Notes: a model not told the origin generated them from the letters alone. Numbered from the stretch's first letter, positions 17,711 to 27,220 are shown. The stretch: DNA of 64,000 nt from Pseudomonas sp. TH31 (GCF_016650815.1 NZ_JAEKEZ010000032.1:1-64000), one strand, 5' to 3'. Translations and numbers: made by a program.

Positions 17711-19855
17711 ATGACCGAAGCCATTCGTTACGAAAAAAATCAGGACCAGATCGTCGTCCTGACCATCGACCTGCCGGGCCAGAGCGCCAACACCATGAAC
17801 GCGGTGTACCGCGAAGCCATGGCCGCCCGCGTCGCTCAACTGGTCGCGGAAAAGGACAGCATCGCTGGCGTCATCATCACCTCGGCCAAGAAGACGTTCT
17901 TTGCGGGCGGCGACCTCAATGAATTGATCAAGGTCGGCAAGCCCGAAGCCAAAGCCTTCTACGACATGGTGCTCACCCTCAAAGGGCAACTGCGAACCCT
18001 GGAAACCCTCGGCAAACCGGTGGTCGCCGCGATCAACGGCGCAGCGCTGGGCGGCGGTTGGGAAATCTGTCTGGCGTGCCATCACCGCGTGGCGCTGGAC
18101 AACCCGTCGGTGCAACTCGGCCTGCCGGAAGTGACCCTCGGTTTGTTGCCGGGCGGTGGCGGGGTGGTGCGCATGGTGCGGATGCTGGGCCTGGAAAAAG
18201 CCTTGCCATACTTGCTCGAAGGCAAGAAGGTCCGGCCACAACAAGCGTTGCAGGCGGGTTTGATCGATGAGCTGGCGGCGGATCGCGATGAACTGCTGGC
18301 CAAGGCGCGGGCGTGGATTCTGGCCAACCCGAGCGTTGTGCAGCGTTGGGATGTGAAGGGTTATCAGATCCCCGGTGGCACGCCGTCGAACCCGAAAGTC
18401 GCGCAGATGCTGGCCATCGCGCCGTCGATCCTGCGCACTAAAACCCAGGGCACGATGCCTGCGCCAGAGAAAATCCTTTGCGCGGCGGTGGAGGGGGCCC
18501 AGGTGGATTTCGACACGGCGCACCTTATTGAAACCCGTTACTTCACGGAGTTGGCCACCGGCCAGGTGTCGAAGAACCTGATCGGTACGTTCTGGTTTCA
18601 GCTTAATGAAATCAATGCTGGCGGCTCGCGGCCGCAGGGTTTTGCGCCTTGCGTGACTCATCGCGTGGGTGTCCTCGGCGCGGGGATGATGGGGGCAGGA
18701 ATTGCCTTTGTCAGCGCCTCGGCCGGTATCGACGTGGTGCTAAAGGACGTCAACCTTGCGGCAGCAGAGAAGGGCAAGGCGCACTCGGCGGCGCTGCTGG
18801 ACAAGAAAGTTTCCCGTGGCCAGTTGAGCGCTGAGCAGCGGGACGCCGTACTGGCGCGGATTCACACCACGCAAAGCGATGCCGATCTGGCCGGTTGCGA
18901 CCTGATCATCGAGGCCGTGTTCGAAGACCGCGAACTGAAGGCCAAGGTCTCTTCAGCAGCACAAAAAGTCGTTGGCCCGGACGCGGTAATCGCCTCCAAC
19001 ACTTCGACCCTGCCGATCAGCGGCCTGGCCACTGCCGTGCCGGACCAGAGGAAGTTCATCGGTCTGCATTTCTTCAGCCCTGTGGAGAAAATGCCCTTGG
19101 TGGAAATCATCAAAGGCGTGAACACCAGCGACGAAACCCTGGCGCGCGGTTTCGATTTCGTCCTGCAAATCAAGAAAACCCCGATTGTGGTCAACGACAG
19201 TCGCGGCTTCTTCACCTCGCGAGTGTTCGGCACCTTCACCAATGAAGGCATCGCCATGCTCGGCGAAGGCGTGAGCGCGCCGATGATCGAGACCGAAGCG
19301 CGCAAGGCCGGGATGCCGATCGGGCCTCTGGCGATCTCCGACGAAGTTTCACTCAGCCTCATGAGCCATATCCGTCAGCAGACGGTCAAAGACCTGCAAG
19401 CAGAAGGGAAACCGCTGATCAAGCACCCGGCGTTCGTCGTGATTGACTTGCTGCTCAACGAATACAAGCGTCCGGGCAAGGCCGCTGGAGGCGGTTTCTA
19501 CGATTACCCGGCCGGTGGCCAGAAACAGCTGTGGCCGGAGCTGAAAAGCCGTTTCGAGAGGGCTGACGGGCAGATTTCGCCGAAGGACGTGCGTGATCGC
19601 CTGCTGTTCGTGCAAGCCATCGAAACCGTGCGCTGCGTGGAAGAGGGCGTCCTGACCTCGACGGCGGACGCCAACGTCGGCTCGACCTTCGGTATCGGCT
19701 TTGCAGCCTGGACCGGCGGCGCGTTGCAATTCATCAACCAATATGGCGTGAAAGACTTTGTTGCCCGCGCCCAGTATTTGGCCGAACAGTATGGCGAGCG
19801 CTTCGCTCCACCGGCGCTGCTGCTGGACAAAGCGGCCAAAGGGGAGGCGTTCTAA
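17711..19855 (+). CDS. bifunctional enoyl-CoA hydratase / 3-hydroxyacyl-CoA dehydrogenase (FadJ-like)
   Basis: 714 residues with an N-terminal crotonase domain (oxyanion segments FFAGGDLNELIKVG and INGAALGGGWEICLA) and a C-terminal dehydrogenase with the NAD-binding motif VGVLGAGMMGAGIAFVSASA and the catalytic HFFSPVEKMPLVEII. It converts enoyl-CoA to 3-ketoacyl-CoA, the substrate of the thiolase upstream. It is of the fadJ-like type without the extra fadB specific features I could see; the chain-length preference is unknown. ATG at 17711 follows AAGGGAAA. Confidence 0.94.
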   Translation: MTEAIRYEKNQDQIVVLTIDLPGQSANTMNAVYREAMAARVAQLVAEKDSIAGVIITSAKKTFFAGGDLNELIKVGKPEAKAFYDMVLTLKGQLRTLETLGKPVVAAINGAALGGGWEICLACHHRVALDNPSVQLGLPEVTLGLLPGGGGVVRMVRMLGLEKALPYLLEGKKVRPQQALQAGLIDELAADRDELLAKARAWILANPSVVQRWDVKGYQIPGGTPSNPKVAQMLAIAPSILRTKTQGTMPAPEKILCAAVEGAQVDFDTAHLIETRYFTELATGQVSKNLIGTFWFQLNEINAGGSRPQGFAPCVTHRVGVLGAGMMGAGIAFVSASAGIDVVLKDVNLAAAEKGKAHSAALLDKKVSRGQLSAEQRDAVLARIHTTQSDADLAGCDLIIEAVFEDRELKAKVSSAAQKVVGPDAVIASNTSTLPISGLATAVPDQRKFIGLHFFSPVEKMPLVEIIKGVNTSDETLARGFDFVLQIKKTPIVVNDSRGFFTSRVFGTFTNEGIAMLGEGVSAPMIETEARKAGMPIGPLAISDEVSLSLMSHIRQQTVKDLQAEGKPLIKHPAFVVIDLLLNEYKRPGKAAGGGFYDYPAGGQKQLWPELKSRFERADGQISPKDVRDRLLFVQAIETVRCVEEGVLTSTADANVGSTFGIGFAAWTGGALQFINQYGVKDFVARAQYLAEQYGERFAPPALLLDKAAKGEAF

Positions 19856-19950
19856 GGGACCGCTGACGCATTCCGGGGCTTGCCTTGTCACCGTGTTTCA
19901 AGGCAGGCTCTGGGGTGTGCATTATTCCCATCACGTGTCAGGTATTTTTT

Positions 19951-20673
19951 ATGTCGTTACGCATCTGCATTCTGGAAACCGACATCCTGCGTCCAGAACT
20001 GGTCGATCAATATCAGGGTTACGGGCAGATGTTCCAGCGTCTGTTTTCGCAGCAACCCATCGCTGCCGAGTTCACCGTCTACAACGTGATGCAGGGCAAC
20101 TACCCCAGCGATGAGCTGACCTTCGACGCTTACCTGGTCACCGGCAGCAAGGCTGACTCCTTCGGCACCGACCCGTGGATTGAAACCCTCAAGACTTACT
20201 TGCTGACTCGCTATGAGCGCGGCGACAAGTTACTGGGCGTGTGCTTCGGCCATCAACTGCTGGCGCTGTTGCTCGGCGGCAAGAGCGAGCGGGCGACCCA
20301 GGGTTGGGGTGTTGGCACCCACAACTACAAACTCGCCGCGAAAGCGCCGTGGATGAGCCCGGTGATGGAAGAGCTGACGTTGCTGATCAGTCACCAGGAT
20401 CAAGTCACGGTGCTGCCGCAAAACGCCACGGTGATTGCCTCGAGCGATTTCTGCCCGTTTGCCGCGTATCACATCAACGATCAGGTGCTGTGCTTCCAGG
20501 GGCATCCGGAATTCATTCACGACTACTCACGGGCGTTGCTGGAGATTCGTCAGCAGCATCTGGGTGAGCAGGTTTATTCCAAAGGTGTGGCAAGCCTTGA
20601 ACATGCGCATCATGGCGCTACGGTGGCGGAGTGGATGATGCGGTTTGTGGCGCATAAGCCAGAAACTGTTTGA
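19951..20673 (+). CDS. class I glutamine amidotransferase
   Basis: 240 residues, a free-standing class I glutaminase domain of the GMP-synthase-like type. The triad is visible: Cys98 in LLGVCFGHQLLAL and His/Glu in FQGHPEFIHDYSR. It hydrolyses glutamine or a gamma-glutamyl amide; no synthetase partner is adjacent. ATG at 19951 is preferred, since the in-frame upstream part (MSPCFKAGSG...) overlaps the previous gene's trailer. The preceding tattttttATG lacks a good ribosome site. Confidence 0.9.
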   Translation: MSLRICILETDILRPELVDQYQGYGQMFQRLFSQQPIAAEFTVYNVMQGNYPSDELTFDAYLVTGSKADSFGTDPWIETLKTYLLTRYERGDKLLGVCFGHQLLALLLGGKSERATQGWGVGTHNYKLAAKAPWMSPVMEELTLLISHQDQVTVLPQNATVIASSDFCPFAAYHINDQVLCFQGHPEFIHDYSRALLEIRQQHLGEQVYSKGVASLEHAHHGATVAEWMMRFVAHKPETV

Positions 20674-20682
20674 AGCTAAAAG

Positions 20683-20767
20683 CTTCGCGAGCAAGCCCGC
20701 TCCCACGGTTGACCGAGTTTCTTCAGAAGAAATGCGATCGAATGTGGGAACGGGCTTGCTCGCGAAT
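20683..20767. repeat. REP inverted pair (GTGGGAGCGGGCTTGCTCGCG type, degenerate)
   Basis: ttcgcgagcaagcccgctcc and, facing it, aatgtgggaacgggcttgct; orientation is inside-out compared with the other pairs and one arm has changes. Confidence 0.75.
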
Positions 20768-20789
20768 TTCACAGACAACTCGGTAGTGG

Positions 20790-21761
20790 CTACAACCACC
20801 CGGACTTCTTGAAACTCGCCCACAAACTCACACACCCCACGGCAATGAACCCCAACACCGCGAAATACCCGTAGTGCCAACTCAACTCCGGCATGTTCTG
20901 GAAGTTCATCCCGTAAATCCCGGCCACCGCCGTCGGGAACGCCAGGATCGCCGCCCACGCTGCAAACTTGCGCTGCACCACGCTCTGGCGTGAAGCCTCC
21001 AGCAACACCCCGACCTCGATGGTCTGGCTGGCGATATCCGCCAGGGTCGTCAGGTCTTCCATCTGCCGCGTCACATGGATCTGCACATCACGGAAGTACG
21101 GCCGCATGTTCTTGTCGATGAACGGGAAACTCAGCTTCTGCAGCTCCTCACCGATTTCCACCATCGGCGCCGCATACCGGCGCAAGCGCAGCACGTCGCG
21201 ACGCAGGCTGTGGAGTTTCTGGATGTCACGCTCATTCAGCGCGCTGCACAGCACGTTGCGCTCCAGTTCATCGATCTCGGCGTGAATCGCTTCGCCCACC
21301 GGCTGGTAGTTTTCGATGACAAAATCGAGGATGGCGTAGAGTACGAAATCTTCCCCGTGCTCCAACAAAATCGGACGCGCCTCACAGCGTTGTCGGACAT
21401 GGGCGTAGGACGCCGAGTGACCGTTGCGGGCGGTGATGATGTAACCCTTGCCGGCAAAGATATGAGTCTCGATGAACTCCAGTTTGCCTTCATGGCGGAT
21501 CGGCGAGTACGTGACGATAAACAGCGCGTCGCCGAAGGTTTCCAGCTTCGGGCGGCTGTGTTTTTCCAGGGCATCTTCGATGGCCAGTTCGTGCAGGTTG
21601 AACTGGCGTTGCAGATTGCTCAGTTCCTGGGCGTTGGGCTCTTCGAGGCCGATCCAGACAAAGTGGCCGGTCTTGGCGGCCCAGGCGGCCCCTTCGTCGA
21701 GGGTGATATTGGTGATTTTTTTACCGGCGCTGTAAACCGCAGCAGCAACAACTCGACCCAT
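20790..21761 (-). CDS. corA: CorA-family magnesium/cobalt transporter
   Basis: Inner-membrane divalent cation channel of 323 residues. A long cytoplasmic domain of alpha/beta plus long helices (residues 1-250) is followed by two membrane helices; the selectivity signature YGMNFQNMPE (GMN at about 284-286) joins them and the C-terminus ends KKSGWL. The symbol is given by family; substrate preference (Mg, Co, Ni or Zn export as in ZntB) cannot be fixed from sequence. Start ATG at 21761. It has no close neighbours on the same strand apart from plsC, which has its own terminator. Confidence 0.85.
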   Translation of the reverse strand: MGRVVAAAVYSAGKKITNITLDEGAAWAAKTGHFVWIGLEEPNAQELSNLQRQFNLHELAIEDALEKHSRPKLETFGDALFIVTYSPIRHEGKLEFIETHIFAGKGYIITARNGHSASYAHVRQRCEARPILLEHGEDFVLYAILDFVIENYQPVGEAIHAEIDELERNVLCSALNERDIQKLHSLRRDVLRLRRYAAPMVEIGEELQKLSFPFIDKNMRPYFRDVQIHVTRQMEDLTTLADIASQTIEVGVLLEASRQSVVQRKFAAWAAILAFPTAVAGIYGMNFQNMPELSWHYGYFAVLGFIAVGCVSLWASFKKSGWL

Positions 21762-21881
21762 GATGGTGGTTCACTTCTTATTAGCAGATGGCAGTGGCAG
21801 GCAGGTTTCAGCTTAGCCTTGTCTGCTGCTTGAGAGTCAGTGAAATCTTTAGAGTTCGCCGGTAAAAGTACGCTGGTAAAA

Positions 21882-21910
21882 GAAAACCCGCTCAGGGCGG
21901 GTTTCTTTTC
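21882..21910 (-). terminator. rho-independent terminator of plsC
   Basis: AAACCCGCCCTGAGCGGGTTT on the minus strand folds with 7 bp and is followed by TTCTTTT. It ends exactly at the plsC stop, so it terminates plsC before corA. Confidence 0.85.
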
Positions 21911-22631
21911 AGGCGGCTTGCAGTTGCCGATCCATCGAGGCAATGCATTCGCGCATCTGCTCTCGGCATTGGGCGATCAGCAGGGGCATGTCGTCCATGC
22001 TCAACCCGGCCGTCGGAATCGCCGGCAGCGAACGGATCAGAATTTTCCCACTGCGCCAGCGGTTCAATCGCATGTGTTTAACGTAACTGCTGACACACAC
22101 CGGTACGATCGGCACCCCGGCGGCAATCGCCATCTGGAACGCACCTTTCTTGAACGGCAGCAAGTCTTCGCCGAGGTTGCGCGTACCTTCCGGGAACACC
22201 CAGATCGAGGTGTCTTCATGCTGCAAGGTATGGGTGGTGGTCAGCATTGACTGACGCGCCTTGTGCGCATTGCCGCGGTCAATCAACACATTGCCCGCCA
22301 GCCAGAACAACTGGCCGAACAGCGGCACCCACTTCAGGCTCTTCTTGCCGATGCACACGGTGCGGCGGGGTACGACGTTGCCGAACACAAACAGATCGTA
22401 GTTGGACTGGTGATTGGCGATGATCACGCAGCTCTCGGGTTTGTCCATCAACCGCCCGACATCGGTCTTGACCCGCAGGCGCAAAATGCACATCGCCGGC
22501 CACGCATACAGGCGCGCACATAAACGGCTGTTGTCCGGGTTGAACGGCCGGCACAGGCCGAGAATCACTCCTGCCATACCGGCCAGAATAAAGTGCAGGC
22601 TCATCAATAACATACGAAACACAAACAGCAT
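21909..22631 (-). CDS. plsC: 1-acyl-sn-glycerol-3-phosphate acyltransferase
   Basis: Inner-membrane acyltransferase that makes phosphatidic acid from lysophosphatidic acid. 240 residues: an N-terminal helix (LMSLHFILAGMAGVILGLC), the catalytic NHQSNYD (HX4D) at about residue 73, and the substrate site FPEGTRNLGED. Start ATG at 22631. Pseudomonads carry several homologues, so the paralogue identity is uncertain. The region 22632-22796 upstream contains no gene. Confidence 0.9.
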   Translation of the reverse strand: MLFVFRMLLMSLHFILAGMAGVILGLCRPFNPDNSRLCARLYAWPAMCILRLRVKTDVGRLMDKPESCVIIANHQSNYDLFVFGNVVPRRTVCIGKKSLKWVPLFGQLFWLAGNVLIDRGNAHKARQSMLTTTHTLQHEDTSIWVFPEGTRNLGEDLLPFKKGAFQMAIAAGVPIVPVCVSSYVKHMRLNRWRSGKILIRSLPAIPTAGLSMDDMPLLIAQCREQMRECIASMDRQLQAA

Positions 22632-22796
22632 TTACAGGCCCCACCGGGACAAAAGGTGGCGCAGTGTACGGATGTGCACTGTTTTCGGCAATTGCCGCTA
22701 TAGAGGTAGGAGATAGGCGATGTTTAAGCGCATGTTTCAGACTTGAGTGTCAGACACGGCCTAGAGCGGTTGCACGCTATTCAACAAGGCACGTAC

Positions 22797-22828
22797 GAAA
22801 AAGCCCGACAAGAGGGTCGGGCTTTTCG
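22797..22828 (-). terminator. terminator of the crotonase gene
   Basis: Leftward reading gives AAAAGCCCGACCCTCTTGTCGGGCTTTTTC, a strong hairpin plus T-run, 18 bases after the crotonase stop. Confidence 0.85.
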
Positions 22829-22845
22829 TTGTAGCGGGCTGGAGC

Positions 22846-23535
22846 TTAGCCCAAATGTTCCTGATCCTGGATGATCGCGTTGTCCAGCGTCTCCAGCAGC
22901 GCTTTGCGCACTTTCAGCTTGGTGTTCTTGTGTGCGGTCATGTTGATCTTCTTCAACTGACGCGCCGCGGCCAGTGCTGCGCCTTGCAACTCCTCGGCCG
23001 AGACCACCACATCGAGGAAACCGGCGGCAATTGCGCTCTGCGGATTGAACATCTCGCCATTGATCACCGAACGATGCAGTGCCGCGTTGCTCAGGCGATC
23101 ACGGGCCAACTCGATCCCGGCGTGGTGCATGGTCATGCCGATCTGCACTTCATTCAGGCCAATGCTGAACGGCCCGTCGACACCAATGCGGTAATCCGCC
23201 GACAACAGCAGAAACGCGCCCTTGGCCACCGCATGCCCGGGGCACGCCACGATCACCGGAAACGGGTGCGACAACAGACGGCGGGCCAGTGTCGAACCGG
23301 CCGTCACCAGCGCCACGGCTTCTTTAGGCCCGGCCGTCATCACCTTCAAGTCATAACCGCCCGACAGGATCCCGGGCGTACCGGTAATGATCACCACTGC
23401 ACGATCAGTCACCGCCTGATCCAGCGCAGCATTAAACGCCGCAATCACGTCCGGGGAAATGGCGTTGACCTTGCCATTGCTCAACGTCAGGGTCGCGATA
23501 CCGTCTTCGAGGTGGTAGGAAATCAACTCACTCAT
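22846..23535 (-). CDS. enoyl-CoA hydratase/isomerase family protein (crotonase)
   Basis: 229 residues with the crotonase fold. The first oxyanion segment is ILSGGYDLKVM and the second ACPGHAVAKGAFLLL. One of the glutamates usual for hydratases is not obvious after the second segment, so an isomerase or another crotonase activity is as likely. The ATG at 23535 (MSELISYHLEDGI) is preferred; the longer in-frame start adds MGNVCLNFHTRNSV without family support. Followed by its own terminator. Confidence 0.85.
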   Translation of the reverse strand: MSELISYHLEDGIATLTLSNGKVNAISPDVIAAFNAALDQAVTDRAVVIITGTPGILSGGYDLKVMTAGPKEAVALVTAGSTLARRLLSHPFPVIVACPGHAVAKGAFLLLSADYRIGVDGPFSIGLNEVQIGMTMHHAGIELARDRLSNAALHRSVINGEMFNPQSAIAAGFLDVVVSAEELQGAALAAARQLKKINMTAHKNTKLKVRKALLETLDNAIIQDQEHLG

Positions 23536-23843
23536 GACGCTATTCCTTGTATGAAAGTTGAGGCAGACGTTACCCACCGCCGCAGGCCAGGTAAAGCGCC
23601 GTGACTGACCCGCCAGTCACCCTTTCCCCGCCCGGCAAGCGTAGCCGGCCGCGCTGGCCGTGCATTCCCCTCTATATGGAAGAGGGCGCGACGCCGGAGA
23701 TTGGCGGGTTTGCCATGGCCCGGAACTCGCCGGAACGACTAAATCGCTAAGCGCATGAAAATTCTGAAAAAAATATTTGCCATCGGAAAAGCTTTCGACT
23801 ACATTAGCGCGCCTCGACAGACAGAACTTGTTTGAAGAGATAC

Positions 23844-23933
23844 GGTGAAGTGTCCGAGTGGCTTAAGGAGCACGCCTGGAAAGTGTGTATACAAGAAATT
23901 GTATCGAGAGTTCGAATCTCTCCTTCACCGCCA
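23844..23933 (+). tRNA. tRNA-Ser (anticodon GGA)
   Basis: 90 nt with a 7-bp acceptor stem (GGTGAAG / CTTCACC), discriminator G and encoded CCA, the long variable arm expected for tRNA-Ser, T loop TTCGAAT and the anticodon loop CTGGAAA. It is the boundary of the accessory region that follows. Confidence 0.95.
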
Positions 23934-23943
23934 CATTATGCAA

Positions 23944-23992
23944 ATACAAACCCCTGATTTTCCTAGAGAAAGTCGGGGGTTTGTGGTTTTTG
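23944..23992 (+). terminator. terminator after tRNA-Ser
   Basis: AAACCCC...GGGGGTTT with a long loop, followed by a T-rich stretch, 12 bases after the tRNA end. Confidence 0.6.
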
Positions 23993-24684
23993 GCGTCTGA
24001 AAAAGGGCGATATGGGACCAGCGTCGGACTGGGGGATGTATTTGCCGTCTGTATGTAGCCATGTTCTCGCGGCAAATTCTTATCCTCCGGGGGTACTTCA
24101 ATGTCTGGGTACGGCTGCCTTTTGGCCCAACCGACGCGGAAGCAGAATGCCGGCGGGACGAAAGTACGAGCCGCTTCAGAGAAAGGTGCGTTTATTCTGA
24201 CGGAGACCCTGTTGTTGGCGGTGTTTGAGACAGGAGAGGTCTCGGATAGTTGATAGCTTGGGTGTCCTCCTGGGTGACGAGTAACAAGAACCCGGCCATG
24301 TACCCGGTTTTTGCGCGGCGACTCATGAAAACGAGCCGCCCTCTAGAGGAGAAAATCGCCAAACCCGTGAGGTCGCCTGCGTGCTTGCGGGAAATGACCT
24401 GGCAGCCCTGGAGACGGTATCTCTGGGTCCGTAGCGGGTGGAAATATTTACCACCCGCCAAGGTGTCAATTTGCCAGCGCATGCTATATTGGCGCGCTTT
24501 TTCCAAGCAGTGCCCAGGGCCTGTTATTGATTTTGCAACTGTTCCGATTTTGCCTCACAACAAGGATGTACACGTGCTAAAGGGAGATGCACTTGGGCTT
24601 GATCAACTGTTTCTCTTTTTTCTGTGCGTTTACTTGGCCTGAACCTGGCTTGCCTGGGATAGCTTTGAAGGTGCACGCTTTACA
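23993..24684. other. leader region of the phosphoramidate operon, no clear gene
   Basis: About 690 bases between the tRNA and the first cluster gene. Small open frames (up to 130 codons on +, 104 on -) have no family resemblance, and none has a good ribosome site. I see no integrase and no second copy of the tRNA 3' end in the window. A short frame, GTG at 24574 to 24642, has a plausible aaggatg site and a hydrophobic end (DQLFLFFLCVYLA); it could be a leader peptide. The operon promoter must lie in this stretch. Confidence 0.4.
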
Positions 24685-25875
24685 ATGAATAAAATTTATT
24701 TGATCAGTAATGTCAAGCAAGGCGGAAAAACCTATCTTGAATACTTGCGGCCAGCGCTGAATGCTCTTCGTAGTCATTACGACTGTGTGATTCTTCAAAC
24801 TACGAATGTGGGTATCAGCAGAGTCGAAGCGGAACAGCTTCTGAATCATCCTGTTGAAGAAGTCGGGCTGGATTTTATCGAGACGATAAAGTCCCACGTC
24901 GTTATTTCAAATGATGGCTGGGTCGCGCGAATTCTGGATGATTCAAACTTCGCTATTTTCATTGCCCATGGCAGTGTCGGTATGCCGGTCAAGGATCAAT
25001 ATTATTTTTCTGAGTTGCTGAGTTATTGGGATGCGATTGTTTCGTCATCCCGATCGCTTTCTGACCTGATCAAAATGGGTCTGCAACTTTACCGACCTGA
25101 CAGGCACGCGGGGCGCGTGGGCAATGCAACGAAAACATTGCGTTCGGAATTTCGCAAAACCAATATCATCTCGGTACTGCCGGTCAAGATCCCCGAGCCT
25201 TTCAAGGCTGCCCCTGACATCCAGCGGGTACCCGAGAAATGTGTCGTGGGCCTTCTACCAACCCAGGTCGGTATATGCCCGAGCGGCGCTTCCCTGTATG
25301 AAAATATGGGCGTAGTGATTAACAGCATCAAGTCCCAGATCCCCCATGCGCAATTTATCTTGCGCCCTTATATGACTGACTTTACACGTCCGTATGTCAG
25401 CGAAGTGTGCGAACAGCTTTCTCAGTATCCATGGATCAAAATAGATACGACGAAAGGAAGCAGTCAGGATTTCTATCAGCAATGTGACAAACTCATCACT
25501 GACGCCTCAAGTGGTGGAGTTTCCTTTATGCTGAATACGTGCAAGTTGCCTATTTATTATGTACCGGAAACCAATGAGAGCCACCCCGTAGTTACGGCTT
25601 GGCTGGAACAAATGCAGAACCTGCTGCCCATCGCCAGAAAGGGTAACGATCTTAAAGATCTGATACTGGGCTTTGAGCTCATTACGCCTGAGCAAAGTTA
25701 CGCTATTTATAAGACATTTTATGAATCAGAGTACGGTGAGCGCCATCATCCGGATGAGGTCTTCCTGGATTTGGTTCAGCAACAACATGAATCTGATTTT
25801 CGCTGCTTTGTGATCGACGCTTTGGGAAAAGCCAACGAGTTCGAAGATCAGAAGAGCTCGCTGCAACTGTCATGA
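24685..25875 (+). CDS. CDP-glycerol glycerophosphotransferase-like transferase, candidate phosphoramidate transferase
   Basis: 396 residues, first gene of the phosphoramidate operon. It resembles TagB/TagF-type polyol-phosphate transferases: FIAHGSVGMP corresponds to their catalytic HG-P motif and CDKLITDASSGGVSFML to the donor-binding ITDYSS...D/E region; a GT-B-like two-domain layout is likely. These enzymes move a phosphoryl group from a CDP donor. Since the operon should produce a CDP-linked phosphoramidate, I infer it is the transferase to an unknown glycan. Codon use is clearly AT-richer than in the other cluster genes, a sign of separate origin. No membrane segment. Confidence 0.65.
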   Translation: MNKIYLISNVKQGGKTYLEYLRPALNALRSHYDCVILQTTNVGISRVEAEQLLNHPVEEVGLDFIETIKSHVVISNDGWVARILDDSNFAIFIAHGSVGMPVKDQYYFSELLSYWDAIVSSSRSLSDLIKMGLQLYRPDRHAGRVGNATKTLRSEFRKTNIISVLPVKIPEPFKAAPDIQRVPEKCVVGLLPTQVGICPSGASLYENMGVVINSIKSQIPHAQFILRPYMTDFTRPYVSEVCEQLSQYPWIKIDTTKGSSQDFYQQCDKLITDASSGGVSFMLNTCKLPIYYVPETNESHPVVTAWLEQMQNLLPIARKGNDLKDLILGFELITPEQSYAIYKTFYESEYGERHHPDEVFLDLVQQQHESDFRCFVIDALGKANEFEDQKSSLQLS

Positions 25876-25906
25876 ATCCCAAGCAACTAACGCTTCTAAA
25901 TTGCCA

Positions 25907-26470
25907 ATGAGTCAGGTGGATATGAAAGATGACGTTGCCGGGCAAGTGGTTTGGATTACCGGTCTGTCGGGCGCGGGTAAATCGACGTTGGCCGGGGCAT
26001 TTGTAGCCGGACTTCGAAGTCTTGGCCACTCGGTTGTCCTGCTGGACGGGGATGAGCTGCGCGACGTTTTCGGTGCCACCTCCGCCAACACGCAAAACCA
26101 CGGGCGTGAGGGGCGATTGGTACTGGCCCTGCAGTACGCCCATCTGTGCCGGGTCATCGCGGCGCAAGGGCACACCGTCGTCATTGCCACGATTTCGCTG
26201 TTTGGTGAGGTTCATGCCTGGAACCGCATTCATCTACCGGGTTATTTCGAAGTGTATTTGAAGGTGCCGGTGGCGGAACTGCGTCGTCGGGACCCCAAGG
26301 GAATCTATCGCCGGTTCGATGCCGGCGAGTTGAACAATGTCGCGGGTCTGGATTTATCAATTGATGAGCCGGACGCCGCAGATTGGGTGGTGGAGTTTGA
26401 TCCTGAGCGCTCCCTGCAAACATCGACCGATAACTTGCTTCACCATTTTTTGAAAAGGAAGTTGATATGA
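25907..26470 (+). CDS. APS-kinase-like kinase, predicted cytidine diphosphoramidate kinase (Cj1415-like)
   Basis: About 187 residues with a P-loop (WITGLSGAGKSTLAG), the DGDELRD motif typical of adenylylsulfate kinases, and RRRDPKGIY lower down. Unlike true CysC it lacks the DLGFS...ENIRR segment after DGD; here it reads FGATSANTQNHGREG. In C. jejuni the related Cj1415 phosphorylates the 3'-hydroxyl of cytidine diphosphoramidate. I infer the same role from the neighbours. ATG at 25907 (MSQVDMKDDV) or 25922; the latter is closer to AGGTGG. Overlaps the methyltransferase by 4 bases. Confidence 0.7.
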   Translation: MSQVDMKDDVAGQVVWITGLSGAGKSTLAGAFVAGLRSLGHSVVLLDGDELRDVFGATSANTQNHGREGRLVLALQYAHLCRVIAAQGHTVVIATISLFGEVHAWNRIHLPGYFEVYLKVPVAELRRRDPKGIYRRFDAGELNNVAGLDLSIDEPDAADWVVEFDPERSLQTSTDNLLHHFLKRKLI

Positions 26471-27216
26471 AAACCGAATGGGATTACTCCACCCTGGCCG
26501 ACGCGTATCTGAAGCGTCCTGACTATGCCGATGCTGCCATTGACGCGATGTTGTCGATTGCAGGCGCCGAGCGCGGCGACAAGTTTTGCGATGTCGGTGC
26601 CGGCGTTGCGCACCTGACCTTGATGCTCGCGGCTCGTGATCTGGATGTTGTGGCGGTGGAGCCTAACGATGCGATGCGTGCCAATGGCATCAAGCGCACT
26701 GTCGACCTGACCAACGTGCGTTGGCATGAAGGCACCGGCGAAGCAACCGGGCAGACCAGCGAAGCGTTCGACATGGTCACATTCGGCAGTTCCTTCAATG
26801 TCTGCGACCGTCAGCAGGCGCTCAAGGAAACCGCGCGCATCCTCAACCCTGGGGGCTGGTTCGCCTGCATGTGGAACCATCGTTATCTTGAGGATCCTAT
26901 CCAGGCCCGGATCGAAGCCATCATCAAGGATCGGGTCCAGGGTTACGGCTACGGTACTCGTCGTGAAGATCAAACCGCAGTCATCGACGCCAGTGCGCTG
27001 TTCGGCCCGGTTGTTCACCTGGATGCGCGGGTCATTCACGAACAAACCATCGAAGAGTGCCTGGAAGCCTGGCGCTCCCACGCGACGCTTGAGCGTCAGG
27101 CTGGCGCGAAATTCCACGAAGTGATCAGCGCCATCGAGGACTATCTGAGAAGCCTTGATACGGCCTCGATCCAGATTCCGTACTCGACCAATATCTGGGT
27201 TGCTCAGTTGAGATAA
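26467..27216 (+). CDS. SAM-dependent methyltransferase, predicted phosphoramidate O-methyltransferase
   Basis: 249 residues, class I methyltransferase. Motif I is FCDVGAGVAHLTL, motif II DVVAVEPNDAM, motif IV DMVTFGSSFNVCD; no signal peptide. The C. jejuni cluster has two methyltransferases (Cj1419, Cj1420) thought to methylate the phosphoramidate oxygen; here only one is present. The function is inferred from position. ATG at 26467 overlaps the kinase stop; the kinase-like glutamine enzyme follows after 4 bases. Confidence 0.75.
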   Translation: MKTEWDYSTLADAYLKRPDYADAAIDAMLSIAGAERGDKFCDVGAGVAHLTLMLAARDLDVVAVEPNDAMRANGIKRTVDLTNVRWHEGTGEATGQTSEAFDMVTFGSSFNVCDRQQALKETARILNPGGWFACMWNHRYLEDPIQARIEAIIKDRVQGYGYGTRREDQTAVIDASALFGPVVHLDARVIHEQTIEECLEAWRSHATLERQAGAKFHEVISAIEDYLRSLDTASIQIPYSTNIWVAQLR

Positions 27217-27220
27217 GCCG

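Noticed and set aside
23863..24075. Leftward 70-codon frame through the tRNA
   Set aside because: It reads the antisense of tRNA-Ser and has no ribosome site.
25907..26470. Annotation as adenylylsulfate kinase CysC
   Set aside because: The DLGFS...ENIRR segment required by CysC is absent and the neighbours belong to the phosphoramidate set.
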